A stretch of 64,000 bases of DNA from Parabacteroides merdae ATCC 43184 (GTDB lineage: Bacteria > Bacteroidota > Bacteroidia > Bacteroidales > Tannerellaceae), in assembly GCF_025151215.1 (NCBI RefSeq), contig NZ_CP102286.1, positions 2,852,001-2,916,000 on the forward strand, given 5' to 3'. A model generated the notes under the pieces. That model ran no database searches, was not told the DNA's origin, and saw nothing but the letters and a program-made list of their open reading frames with translations. A program made the position numbers and the translations under genes. Positions 1-8,764 of the stretch are shown here, piece by piece. Each line of letters begins with the position of its first letter. The stretch's first letter is position 1.

Positions 1-2
1 AG

Positions 3-464
3 GAAGATAAGATGCTGTTCGGTCTTTCCACTTCATTGAATGTGGAGAGCGAAAGCGAAAGTACGAACGATTTCCGGGCAGGAGCAGAATTCGCCATGTT
101 GAAGAATCGCCTGTATCTCGGCGCTGAAATCTATTATATGAATGTAGGGTTTACCAAACGGCAGAAAATTGACGAGAGCTATAACTATTTAGGGGGGTAC
201 GTGCAAGGCGGTTATTTCGTTACCAACAAACTACAAGCGACAGCCCGTTATGACTTCTTCAACCGCAACGGATTGGACACAAACGGTTTTCTGAATATGC
301 CGGCCGTCGGATTTAACTATTTCTTCACCAGCTGCAACTTGAAACTGCAAGCCATGTATCAGTTCATCGGACGTACCGGACATGACACGCAGCTTGACCG
401 CGACAACGACGACTTAGGATTAGCCATGCATTCCGGAACCGTCTTACTTCAGTACACTTTCTAA
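3..464 (+). CDS. Porin-like outer-membrane protein, C-terminal part (partial)
   Basis: The frame is open at the left edge, so this is only the last ~150 residues. It shows alternating aromatic/polar strands typical of an outer-membrane beta-barrel (LYLGAEIYYMNVGF, KLQATARYDFFNR) and ends in an aromatic residue after a strand (VLLQYTF), the usual barrel C-terminus. The pattern resembles phosphate-selective porin O/P-type proteins of Bacteroidetes, like the complete one at 24630. The next gene starts 10 bp downstream, so it probably belongs to the same transcript as the CxxCH lipoprotein. The substrate cannot be told from this fragment. Confidence 0.75.
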   Translation, partial: EDKMLFGLSTSLNVESESESTNDFRAGAEFAMLKNRLYLGAEIYYMNVGFTKRQKIDESYNYLGGYVQGGYFVTNKLQATARYDFFNRNGLDTNGFLNMPAVGFNYFFTSCNLKLQAMYQFIGRTGHDTQLDRDNDDLGLAMHSGTVLLQYTF

Positions 465-474
465 TCGTAACGTC

Positions 475-1185
475 ATGAAAAGAGAAGTTTATTCATTCAT
501 CTCCGGGCTATTGCTCTTTTCCTGTCTTGCCATCTCCTGCGACGATGGCAAGATATATGATGAAAACAATCAGACGGAAAGGGAAGGAGGAACAGTGAAG
601 TTAACCGCCCAAATCAACGGGATAGATTCCTGGCCAGGCGGTTACAGCGTCGTACTGGCCGGATTCACCCCTGACAATGCTTTCGCACAAACGGCAAAAG
701 GGATTAGCCAGACAGCCGACGGGACGATAAACATGGTCTTGGCCGGTATTCCCAGTGAAGTCACACAGATCGAAGTTTGTGTCATCAACAAACTACGCAA
801 AAGGATTGCCAGTTTCTATACCGCCGACTACACGGAACAGGCGGATACCATACGGCTGGATGCCGGAAAGTTGGATGCCGGCATGTTCAACAGTATCCAA
901 ACCGAAATTTTCAATCGTTCCTGTACGGCTTGCCATGGAGGAAGTACGGAACCTGCTGCCGGACTGTACCTCACGGAAGGCAAAAGTTACAAGGCCTTAG
1001 TCGATGTCGTAGCTGATAAAAGCGAGGAAGGGCTGAAACTGGTCAAGCCGGGAAGCGCGGAGGAAAGTTTCCTGCACGTCATCTTGCACGAGAACATTGT
1101 CAAGTACGATCATACCAACGTCATCACGACCTCCAGCACTCTGACGTTGCTCGACGATTGGATCAATAACGGAGCTAAAGAATAA
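475..1185 (+). CDS. Lipoprotein with c-type cytochrome CxxCH motif
   Basis: 236 aa. A signal peptide ends in a lipobox (LAISC, Cys22), so it should be a membrane-anchored lipoprotein. The N-terminal ~120 residues look beta-rich and unassigned. The C-terminal part carries CTACH (Cys150, Cys153, His154), a covalent heme c attachment site, followed by a KPGSAEESFL stretch and a DDWINNGA ending. This layout resembles the small cytochrome c domains attached to surface proteins in Bacteroidetes and Planctomycetes. The usual distal MP motif is not obvious, so heme ligation could be unusual. It sits between a porin and a chorismatase-fold gene with 10- and 15-bp gaps. A redox role is inference. Confidence 0.8.
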   Translation: MKREVYSFISGLLLFSCLAISCDDGKIYDENNQTEREGGTVKLTAQINGIDSWPGGYSVVLAGFTPDNAFAQTAKGISQTADGTINMVLAGIPSEVTQIEVCVINKLRKRIASFYTADYTEQADTIRLDAGKLDAGMFNSIQTEIFNRSCTACHGGSTEPAAGLYLTEGKSYKALVDVVADKSEEGLKLVKPGSAEESFLHVILHENIVKYDHTNVITTSSTLTLLDDWINNGAKE

Positions 1186-1200
1186 GAAAGCACATATTAC

Positions 1201-2355
1201 ATGGATTATATCAAAAAGACATACACAGACAAAGCTGTCGAAGTTCAAATTTCTTCCTTTGCTGGGAAAGGTGGGGTTACCGAATATCACGTTCTGCTCG
1301 CTATTACAGACCGGACATTGCCGTTTTCCGGACAACTTCAGAACATCCAATGGGCCTATGTGGCAGTTATCCAAGAGGTGTTACCTGACGATGCGACTGC
1401 CGTCTTCCGGCGCTATTTCCTGAGCGACGCTGCCAACCAGGCCGACTTGGTGATGGTTTGGGAATGCGAAAATTCCTATTGCCCTCTTTCCATCGTGGAG
1501 CAAGCTCCACTAAACGGGAGCAAAATAGCCATGTGGACTTGGTTTCAGACCGGTATCACTGTCGAAACGACCAAAAACGGAATGTCGAAAGCCAAACACA
1601 ACCGTTATACACAATACTGGACCGGGGGCTCTTGCAATAGGGCTTCCAACTCCGAGTACCAGACACGGCTTTTGCTGAACGATTACGTCTTGCAACTGAC
1701 CGAGCAGGGATGCAAGTTGGCAAACGATTGCATCCGTACCTGGTTCTTCGTTCAAAACGTGGATGTCAATTATGCCGGCGTCGTCAAGGCCCGTAAAGAG
1801 GTTTTCATCACGCAAGACCTGACGGAAAAGACCCATTATATTTCCAGTACGGGAATAGAAGGACGCCATGCCGATCCGAACGTTTTTGTCCAGATGGATA
1901 CTTATGCCGTAAAAGGCTTGCAGTCCGGACAAATCCAGTTCCTCTATGCTCCCACCCACCTGAATCCGACATACGAATACGGAGTGACTTTCGAGCGGGG
2001 GACAGCTGTAACCTATGGCGACCGGAAACAAATCTTCATTTCCGGAACCGCGAGTATCGACAATCAAGGCGAGATCATGTATCCGGGGGATATCCTGAAA
2101 CAGACGGAACGCATGCTGGAAAACATCGACACCTTGCTACAGGAGGCGGGAAGCGGATTGCAAGACATCATGCAGGCAATCGTCTACTTGCGCGACCCGG
2201 CCGATTATGTCGTGGTCAAGCAATATATCGAAAGCCGGTATCCGTCGTTTCTCCACCTGATCGTACATGCTCCCGTATGTCGTCCGGGCTGGCTGATCGA
2301 AACGGAATGCATAGCTGTCATACCGGCGGATGCACCTCAATATGCATACTTATAA
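1201..2355 (+). CDS. RidA/chorismatase-fold protein, copy 1
   Basis: 384 aa, no signal peptide, cytoplasmic. The C-terminal ~150 residues have RidA (YjgF/UK114) features (IFISGTASID, PGDILKQTERMLENI, AIVYLRDPADY). The whole length compares from memory with FkbO/Hyg5-type chorismatases, which are two RidA-like domains: an RTWxxV motif near residue 180, an STGIEG stretch, and a terminal RPGWLIETE containing the Glu that is catalytic in chorismatases. Those enzymes split chorismate into pyruvate and a hydroxybenzoate or dihydroxybenzoate product. A paralogue lies at 3805. A plain RidA-family role is the alternative. Fold is well supported, substrate is not. Confidence 0.8.
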   Translation: MDYIKKTYTDKAVEVQISSFAGKGGVTEYHVLLAITDRTLPFSGQLQNIQWAYVAVIQEVLPDDATAVFRRYFLSDAANQADLVMVWECENSYCPLSIVEQAPLNGSKIAMWTWFQTGITVETTKNGMSKAKHNRYTQYWTGGSCNRASNSEYQTRLLLNDYVLQLTEQGCKLANDCIRTWFFVQNVDVNYAGVVKARKEVFITQDLTEKTHYISSTGIEGRHADPNVFVQMDTYAVKGLQSGQIQFLYAPTHLNPTYEYGVTFERGTAVTYGDRKQIFISGTASIDNQGEIMYPGDILKQTERMLENIDTLLQEAGSGLQDIMQAIVYLRDPADYVVVKQYIESRYPSFLHLIVHAPVCRPGWLIETECIAVIPADAPQYAYL

Positions 2356-2370
2356 TAATCTACTATACAA

Positions 2371-3075
2371 ATGATAAAAAATATGGGAAACATGAAGAAC
2401 GGAAAATACAGGGAAACAAGCAAGATGAGTGACCTGATATGCGAGAATTATCCGATGGTCCTTGTGATGAGCCGCTTCGGTATCGACCTGGGGTTCGGAG
2501 AGAAAAACATCGGGGAAGTATGCCGGCAGAATAAGATCGACACATATACATTCCTGACTGTCGTCAACTTTCTGACGGAAACGGAGACAATCCCGGCAGC
2601 GGAGGTCCATAAAGATATCTCCATCTCTTCGCTTATCACTTATCTGCATAATGCACACGACTATTTCCTGAACTTCCGTCTTCCCCATATCCGCCACAAA
2701 CTGACAGAGGCGATCGTGAGCTGCCCGAAAGATGTGGCCTTCGTGATCCGCCGCTTTTTCGACGAATATGCCGAAGAGGTACACAAACATATGTCGTACG
2801 AAGAGAAAACCGTCTTCCCGTATGTCCGCAATTTGCTGGAAGGAAAGAAAGACCCGAAATATAACATCACCATCTTCCGCAAACGGCATGACCAGATCGA
2901 GATGAAAATCACGGAACTGAAGAACCTGATCCTGAAGTATTATCCGGGACCGGACAGTAACTTGCTCAACAGCGTCCTGTTCGATATTTTCGCAACAGAA
3001 CAAGACCTTGCCTCTCATAACCGGGTAGAAGACTACATCTTCGTACCTGCTATTCTGTCTTTAGAAAAACAATAA
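2371..3075 (+). CDS. DUF542/hemerythrin-like di-iron protein, copy 1
   Basis: Up to 234 aa; the paralogue at 9178 suggests the true start may be the internal ATG at 2392 (MKNGKYRET). The N-terminal ~60 residues resemble the ScdA/YtfE N-terminal domain but lack its Cys-Cys pair. The rest is a four-helix hemerythrin-like domain with His/Glu ligands in HNAHDYF, LPHIRHK, HKHMSYEEKTVFPY, RKRHDQ and SHNRVEDYIF. Family members bind a di-iron centre and are linked to iron-sulfur repair or to O2/NO sensing. It follows copy 1 of the chorismatase-fold gene by 15 bp and precedes a LuxR-type regulator by 11 bp, suggesting one sensing unit. Confidence 0.85.
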   Translation: MIKNMGNMKNGKYRETSKMSDLICENYPMVLVMSRFGIDLGFGEKNIGEVCRQNKIDTYTFLTVVNFLTETETIPAAEVHKDISISSLITYLHNAHDYFLNFRLPHIRHKLTEAIVSCPKDVAFVIRRFFDEYAEEVHKHMSYEEKTVFPYVRNLLEGKKDPKYNITIFRKRHDQIEMKITELKNLILKYYPGPDSNLLNSVLFDIFATEQDLASHNRVEDYIFVPAILSLEKQ

Positions 3076-3086
3076 AACCACTTGCC

Positions 3087-3695
3087 ATGTCCACTAACAT
3101 TAAAATAACGATAGCCGAATCATCCTCCATCATCCGGTGCGGACTGGAAACACTACTGAAACGCTTACCTGGATTCCGTATCCAGATATCCGAAATAACA
3201 GCAGCAGACTGTCTGACAGAGGGCTTACGCATTTATAAACCGGACATCCTGATCGTAAATCCTTCCATTCCGGGAAACTTCAACCTACAACATCTGAAAG
3301 ACGAATGCGGCTGCCCGGATATGAAATGTTTTGCCCTTCAATATAATGTAAGCGACCCGTTTCTGCTTCGCTCCTATGACGATCAGATATCAATATACGA
3401 TAATGCCGATGAGTTGAAAAATAAATTGGAACGCCTCAACACCGAAGAAGTTCCGTCCGAAGAAGGGGAAAACGAGGACCAGCAGACACTGAGTAGCAGG
3501 GAAAAAGAGATTGTCATCTGTGTGGTAAAAGGCATGACAAACCGAGAGATTGCAGACAGGTTATACCTATCCACCCACACCGTTATTACCCACCGCCGGA
3601 ACATCGCCCGAAAATTGCAAGTACACAGTGCCAGCGGCTTGACTGTCTATGCCATCGTAAACAAATTGATAGAGTTGAAAGACTTGAACGGCTAA
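3087..3695 (+). CDS. LuxR-type regulator with degenerate receiver, copy 1
   Basis: 202 aa. Residues ~5-125 have the layout of a response-regulator receiver, but the acidic pair is replaced (AESSS) and the phosphoacceptor Asp is Asn58 (ILIVNPSIPG), so normal aspartyl phosphorylation is not expected. Residues ~137-200 are a canonical LuxR helix-turn-helix (LSSREKEIVICVVKGMTNRE, LSTHTVITHRRNIARKL). It is the last gene after the hemerythrin-like gene. A near-identical pair lies at 9178-10478, also with Asn58. I infer that input comes from the di-iron partner rather than from a histidine kinase. Confidence 0.88.
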   Translation: MSTNIKITIAESSSIIRCGLETLLKRLPGFRIQISEITAADCLTEGLRIYKPDILIVNPSIPGNFNLQHLKDECGCPDMKCFALQYNVSDPFLLRSYDDQISIYDNADELKNKLERLNTEEVPSEEGENEDQQTLSSREKEIVICVVKGMTNREIADRLYLSTHTVITHRRNIARKLQVHSASGLTVYAIVNKLIELKDLNG

Positions 3696-3804
3696 CAAAC
3701 AGTACCGTTCCTTGCTTTATTAAGTAATTTTCAACTCTCAATTTTCTGATTTCAATTAAATAGCCTTATTTTTACGATCTATACTATAAAAACACAATAT
3801 AAAT

Positions 3805-4950
3805 ATGAACCTGATAAGGAAAACATACGACACGACGGAAGTGCAAATCACCTCCTTTCAATCCTCCAAAGGCATAACGGAATACCATATTTTCTTCCAA
3901 CAGACGAACTGCCTGGAGGACTTTCACACTCAGTTACAGCACATACAAGATGTTTACGCCCATTCAGTGGAAGAGTTGCCGGGTAATCCGGTCGCTATTT
4001 TCCGGCGTTATTTTCTGAGTGACGTAACCAACCAGACAGATGAACTGATGGAACGGGAACGGCTTTCCCCCTATTGCGCACTATCAATCGTACAGCAGGC
4101 TCCGATGAACGGCACGAAGATTGCATTGTGGGCTTGGCTGCAGACTGGCGTACAAACACAGGTGTTGCCAAATGGGTTGTTTGAGGCGCGTCACGGTGCA
4201 TACGGCCAGCTTTTAGGTGCCAACCAGTGCAACAGGGCAGCCAATTCGGAATACCAGACCCGCCTGATCTTCCGCGATTATATCCTGCAACTGACGGAAG
4301 CCAATTGCACACTGGCGGCTAACTGCCTGCGCACGTGGATCTTCGTACAGAATGTAGACGTGAATTATCCGGGTGTGGTAAAAGCCCGCAAAGAAGTGTT
4401 CGCGACACAAAACCTGACAGAAGAAACTCATTTCATCGCCAGTACGGGAATCGAGGGACGCTATTTCGACCCGATGGTATTCGTGACAATGGACACATAT
4501 GCTGTTTCCGGTATCTGCCCCGGACAAATCCGCTATCTATATGCACCAGAACACCTGAACCGCACATATGAATACGGCGTTACGTTTGAACGGGGCACAG
4601 CTGTCACATACGGCGACCGCCGCCATGTCTTTATCTCCGGCACGGCAAGCATCGACCGATACGGAGAAATCGTGCATGCTGGCGATGTCATAAAACAAAC
4701 TTCCCGCATGATTGAGAATATCGAAGCCCTGCTGAAAGAAGCGGACGCCACTTTGAATGACATCATGCAAGCTGTAATCTATATCCGCGATACGGCGGAT
4801 TATGCGCGGGTCAAACGTTATATAGACGAACATCATCCCAGCCTCCCTTATATCATCGTACGTGCTCCGGTTTGCCGAACCGGCTGGCTGGTCGAAATGG
4901 AATGTACAGCGGTGACAGCCAAAGGAGATGAACGGTTTGCGGCACTTTAG
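3805..4950 (+). CDS. RidA/chorismatase-fold protein, copy 2
   Basis: 381 aa, a full-length paralogue of the protein at 1201. It keeps all landmarks: LRTWIFVQNVDVNYPGVVKA, STGIEG, ERGTAVTYGDR, VFISGTASID, and the terminal RTGWLVEMECTA containing the Glu expected for a chorismatase active site. The N-terminal half has diverged more than the C-terminal half. It is separated by 109 bp from the LuxR gene and may have its own promoter. Two different copies around one regulator suggest either a hetero-oligomer or two related substrates. Function is inferred only from the fold. Confidence 0.8.
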   Translation: MNLIRKTYDTTEVQITSFQSSKGITEYHIFFQQTNCLEDFHTQLQHIQDVYAHSVEELPGNPVAIFRRYFLSDVTNQTDELMERERLSPYCALSIVQQAPMNGTKIALWAWLQTGVQTQVLPNGLFEARHGAYGQLLGANQCNRAANSEYQTRLIFRDYILQLTEANCTLAANCLRTWIFVQNVDVNYPGVVKARKEVFATQNLTEETHFIASTGIEGRYFDPMVFVTMDTYAVSGICPGQIRYLYAPEHLNRTYEYGVTFERGTAVTYGDRRHVFISGTASIDRYGEIVHAGDVIKQTSRMIENIEALLKEADATLNDIMQAVIYIRDTADYARVKRYIDEHHPSLPYIIVRAPVCRTGWLVEMECTAVTAKGDERFAAL

Positions 4951-4982
4951 CCATTTGGGCAGAATCCTTTTATCATAATAAC

Positions 4983-5165
4983 AACGAAGCCCCGACGGAA
5001 TTACTCTGTCGGGGCTTGTTTTGTGTCTGCTCTCTTTCCTCACGGAAGTACAGGCAGCATTGTTATTTTTTTACTTTAGTATTAATGTACCACTTGTTCG
5101 CCCTCGCGGGGTAATTGACTGGTCGGAAAGACCGGACACATGGTCATTATTTGATTATAAAATCT
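4983..5165 (-). other. Conserved 3' element downstream of DUF6383 gene 1
   Basis: Read on the minus strand this contains, in order, a 17-nt block (5146-5162), a GGTC/GACC hairpin enclosed by an ACCA/TGGT pairing, a GCGAG-GCGAACAAG block (5093-5107), an ACTAAAGTA block (5072-5080) and a strong terminator hairpin (4987-5017). The same blocks in the same order follow the second DUF6383 gene (50218-50416). Stem positions are kept while stem bases differ, which suggests a folded RNA. It matches no RNA family I can name. Confidence 0.5.
4987..5017. terminator. Bidirectional terminator hairpin
   Basis: A perfect 10-bp stem (AAGCCCCGAC, 4987-4996; complement 5008-5017) with an 11-nt loop, followed by T-rich sequence on the plus side. 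It can end both the chorismatase-fold gene at 3805 (plus) and the transcript running down from the DUF6383 gene (minus). Confidence 0.8.
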
Positions 5166-5178
5166 TTATTTCAATATA

Positions 5179-5207
5179 GTAGAGACACTGTTTCATAGTG
5201 TCTCTAC
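5179..5207 (-). terminator. Hairpin after DUF6383 gene 1
   Basis: A perfect 11-bp stem (GTAGAGACACT at 5179-5189, complement 5197-5207) with a 7-nt loop, 12 bp beyond the stop codon of the minus-strand gene. There is no long U-run, so it may stabilise the 3' end rather than terminate fully. The second DUF6383 gene has an unrelated hairpin in the same place. Confidence 0.6.
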
Positions 5208-5219
5208 GGGAGATCATTA

Positions 5220-8200
5220 TTACTTAACGATCGCTTTAACAGCTTCTTCACCTTCAACAGCTACTACAACTACGCCCTGAGGAGCAGCAATTGTTGCATC
5301 GCTTGAAGTGATAACTGTGTTAGCAACTGTCTGGCCCAAGATGTTAGTGATAACAACTTTCTTACCTTCAGCGTTAGCTACACGTACAGCACCCTGCAAA
5401 GCGATTACTGTAACTTCAGATGTTGCAATTTCTTCGTTGTCTGTTGCCAGCTGATCGTCAACCTTATTTTCAACATTGAAGATCAAAGCTCCGTCGCCAC
5501 CTGTTGCAGCATGTGAGAATGTAGATGATTTGTCTGTCAAAACCACACAACCATTCTGAATCTTCAACCATGCAGCATTTTCAGGTGCAATAATCTTATT
5601 GTCATAGTTGTTCGATTCGAACAAGAACTGATTTTCTACGCCTTCTTCCGTTACATTACCTGCATTTTCCGGATGTACATAACGGAATGACCAAGTGTAA
5701 TTCTTATGGTCGTCACCGTCAAGTCTATTCTTGATCAAATATGATTTAGAAGCAAGATTATTCACAGAATCATTATAAGCTTCCAAAGCATCGAAGCTAA
5801 TCTTATCGTTAGCCAAAGCTACGAATTCTGCCGGCAGGATCCACAACGTATCGGCAACACGGATACCTTCAACGAAACCTACGCGAGTATAACCACCCTT
5901 GATATCTGCATAAGGTTTGTCCTGACCGTAAACATCTACAGAATCCTGGAAACTTACCAAATATTTAGCTCTTTCGAAGCCAGGGATAGCCGGAGTAGCG
6001 TGAACACAATGTTCTGCGTCTGTAATATTACCGTCTTTGTCTACGTGAGGACCATCTTCCGTACAAGGTTTACCCGGAGTTCCAGCAAAGTCGTTATGTG
6101 CAACCGAAATCAAGTATTGCGGTTTGATATAACCAGCACCACGATTAACCCAAGCAGTATCGATCTGGAATGACAAACCTGTTGCTTTGTCAGCTGTCCA
6201 CATACCCAGATAGTCAACATTAGCATCAGTCAAGTTGCTATTGTTTTCATCCATCAAGTATTCCTTACGGATCGTTTCGAAGAATCTCAAGCTGTCACGG
6301 CCGTCCGTTGCGCTTTCACTCAGTGCAACGTTGTTGAAACGACGATACAACGGAGTTGTAGAAGGTTCAACAGTGAAAGCAGAAGTTCTTGTTTCATTCA
6401 GCAACTGAACTTTCAGACCAGCACTCATACCGTCATCAGCGATACCGACTTTCTTCGTATCAGCTGTATTTTGAATTTCAGTAGCATGAGCAGTTCTATT
6501 ATAATAAGATTCGACGATAGCATAGAAGTCTTTACCATCATAGTGGTTGTTTTCTTTAAAGAAGAATGTATCAACAACCATCTTAGTATTATAGTTTGCT
6601 ACACCCATTGAATACTTGCTTCCATAAGCTTCAACCAAACGATCCTGTTCGTCTTTAGCAATGACATAATTCGTTCTTTCCAACTGAGCCAGTCCCGGAA
6701 TCTTTTTCAAAAGAGCGGCATCAACATCGATACCATATTCGTATGTAGAACCTTCAACCAAAGCATAATCGCCGGCATCCTGCTTAACATAGATCAAAGA
6801 ATCTTTACCTGTACCGTTAGCAATCCAATATTCCATTGAGAACGGGTTCAGATAATTGAATTTATATCTGTTGACCAACAAATCTTTTGAGTCGATATGT
6901 TTGTAACCTAACTTCTTATCTTTGATGATTGCAGAGTCTTTGATCTGAACAAACGTTACGTTGTTCAACATATCAGCACCCGTTGTAAGTGTATAGATTT
7001 CACCATCTTCATTCAAACGGAACTGAACGTTATCCCAATCTTTCGCATTCGGGAATTCACGGTTTACAATTTTAACCGGAGAAACCGGTTGAGATACCTC
7101 TGCGTTCAATGTTTTTGTAATAACCCACTGGTATGCAGGCATGTGCAACGGCTCCTGTTCGTCCAATGTCACCCATTCGATTGCATATTGATTTTTACCT
7201 TCTGCATTTTTATGAATAGGAGCAGCCAATACCTGACCCTTTGCATTCTTGATGATATACAAACCGTTGTCAACAGAAGTCTTATCGCTAGTTACGAAAC
7301 AGCCTTTCAGACCGAAACCGATCTTTGTATTAATAGGTTGTTCTCCAATTGTAGCAATACGATCCGCAACAGTAAAGTTCTGCAACTTAACATGCAATTT
7401 AGCAGCATCAACATTACCTTCAGTCTTAAACGGATCTACAAACTTATCACCATAATTATAAATTTTTCCTTTCGCTGTACCATCAATTTCGCTCCAATAC
7501 TTTTCAGCATTCTTATCTGATTTGTAACGAGCCTGTTTAACCTGGATACGCAGTTGATCCAAAGAAGGACGATAAGTAAATAAGAACTTGTGCTGATCTA
7601 CTAACAATGAGTTATCAAAATCTTTTTCTTTAGCCATATCAGTCCAGCCAAACTTCAAGAATTGAATACCAACACCATTAGCAGCAGTATCCACTTTCAA
7701 ATAAGCATTCGCATCGGATTTAGAAGTCACATATACGAAGTTATGATCAGTATCTGCTGCAACTCCTTTAGCAACAAAAGCAGTCGTTGAGAACGGATTG
7801 ACATCTGCATTTGCATCCGGAGTAAATGTAAGCACATTCTTATTATCTTTCAAATAAGCATTAATTTCAGCCGCACTCAAAACGTAAGTACCTGCATCAT
7901 AAAGAGTAAATTGAGCTCTCTCCGATTCTGATCGGGCAACAGATGCTTTTACTTTTTTTGCCTTAAGGCCTCCATTATCACCTTTTACCAATAAAAGAAC
8001 ATTATCAGCTTCTTGATAAGTAAATAAAGGCATATTACCTTTCAAATTTTCCTTGTATTCCGGAGAAAATGCCCAACCGCCAAAAGTTTCGCCAACAGAC
8101 AAATTACTCTTCGTTTTTTCTCCTACCTGTAAACCAACAACATCTTCTTCTGAAATAGCTAAAAATTCACCAGTTGCTTTATTTACAAAGTCATAGATCG

Positions 8201-8486
8201 GTTCTTTGCCTTGACCTTCTTCCGTCACTTGAACACACCACAGAGAAGCCTGTAAATCAAAGCCATCATTTACGTTCTTTAATACATACTTGCCATCTTC
8301 TATAACAAGCACCTGAGTACCAACTCTCAACTGATACACTCCACTCAAAGCCGCCTTATCCAACTTAGCAACAGCTGTAGCATTAGCTCCCACAGCTGCA
8401 TTATTGAGGTCAGCCGCATTTACAGCTGAGAAAGCTGAAGAGAACAGTAAGCTAGCACACAAAAGAGTAGAAAACTTTTTGTTCAT
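5220..8486 (-). CDS. Large secreted surface protein with DUF6383-type C-terminus, copy 1
   Basis: 1088 aa with a Sec signal peptide (MNKKFSTLLCASLLFSSAFS, cleavage near AVNA). The bulk is beta-rich with repeated WV-type and Y-rich segments. The last ~75 residues (from ATDNEEIATSEVTVIA to the end) form a small beta domain I recognise as the Parabacteroides DUF6383 type, resembling type IX secretion sorting domains in layout. A Cys/His cluster (GKPC...HCVHATPAIPGF) lies near residue 810-825. It is likely a surface or S-layer-like protein. It is a paralogue of 46979 with the same leader. The upstream promoter is invertible and points away in this assembly, so the gene is predicted silent here. 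Confidence 0.85.
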   Translation of the reverse strand: MNKKFSTLLCASLLFSSAFSAVNAADLNNAAVGANATAVAKLDKAALSGVYQLRVGTQVLVIEDGKYVLKNVNDGFDLQASLWCVQVTEEGQGKEPIYDFVNKATGEFLAISEEDVVGLQVGEKTKSNLSVGETFGGWAFSPEYKENLKGNMPLFTYQEADNVLLLVKGDNGGLKAKKVKASVARSESERAQFTLYDAGTYVLSAAEINAYLKDNKNVLTFTPDANADVNPFSTTAFVAKGVAADTDHNFVYVTSKSDANAYLKVDTAANGVGIQFLKFGWTDMAKEKDFDNSLLVDQHKFLFTYRPSLDQLRIQVKQARYKSDKNAEKYWSEIDGTAKGKIYNYGDKFVDPFKTEGNVDAAKLHVKLQNFTVADRIATIGEQPINTKIGFGLKGCFVTSDKTSVDNGLYIIKNAKGQVLAAPIHKNAEGKNQYAIEWVTLDEQEPLHMPAYQWVITKTLNAEVSQPVSPVKIVNREFPNAKDWDNVQFRLNEDGEIYTLTTGADMLNNVTFVQIKDSAIIKDKKLGYKHIDSKDLLVNRYKFNYLNPFSMEYWIANGTGKDSLIYVKQDAGDYALVEGSTYEYGIDVDAALLKKIPGLAQLERTNYVIAKDEQDRLVEAYGSKYSMGVANYNTKMVVDTFFFKENNHYDGKDFYAIVESYYNRTAHATEIQNTADTKKVGIADDGMSAGLKVQLLNETRTSAFTVEPSTTPLYRRFNNVALSESATDGRDSLRFFETIRKEYLMDENNSNLTDANVDYLGMWTADKATGLSFQIDTAWVNRGAGYIKPQYLISVAHNDFAGTPGKPCTEDGPHVDKDGNITDAEHCVHATPAIPGFERAKYLVSFQDSVDVYGQDKPYADIKGGYTRVGFVEGIRVADTLWILPAEFVALANDKISFDALEAYNDSVNNLASKSYLIKNRLDGDDHKNYTWSFRYVHPENAGNVTEEGVENQFLFESNNYDNKIIAPENAAWLKIQNGCVVLTDKSSTFSHAATGGDGALIFNVENKVDDQLATDNEEIATSEVTVIALQGAVRVANAEGKKVVITNILGQTVANTVITSSDATIAAPQGVVVVAVEGEEAVKAIVK

Positions 8487-8572
8487 AATTCTAAATTTAA
8501 TATTAATACTAATGTTTATAAAAGTTCAGTTCTTATCGTACGTTTGTTAACTATTGTATCTTGAAATCGAAT

Positions 8573-8764
8573 ACGTACGTTTTTTTTCGTCATTTTTTGG
8601 GAGCATTCAGTAAGTTCGTGAGCAAAAGAAGGTTTTTTGTACATATTAAGCTATCTGATTGATAAGAAAGAATATAGAAAAGAAAAAAACTTTGAAGAAA
8701 GAATTGCAGGTTTAAAAAGTATATGTATTTTTGTAGCTGAAAAATGACGAAAAAAAACGTACGT
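8573..8764. promoter_or_regulatory. Invertible promoter segment, locus 1
   Basis: Two perfect 25-bp inverted repeats (8573-8597 and 8740-8764) bound a 142-bp segment. The repeats carry ACGTACG followed by T8 and CGTCATTTTT. The right copy extends to AAACGTACGT, which fits the Mpi serine-invertase motif ARACGTWCGT known from Bacteroides fragilis. The segment is homologous to that upstream of the gene at 46979. The left outer flank differs from the right one, so the 25-bp arms are the likely crossover substrate here. Confidence 0.85.
8704..8733 (+). promoter_or_regulatory. Promoter inside invertible segment 1, OFF orientation
   Basis: TTG (8704-8706), a 19-bp spacer and TATTTTTG (8726-8733), a full match to the Bacteroidetes TTTG/TAnnTTTG consensus. 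It reads rightwards, away from the minus-strand surface gene and toward the hemerythrin operon at 9178. Inversion would put the -7 box near 8604-8611 on the minus strand, about 115 bp before the start codon. Confidence 0.85.
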
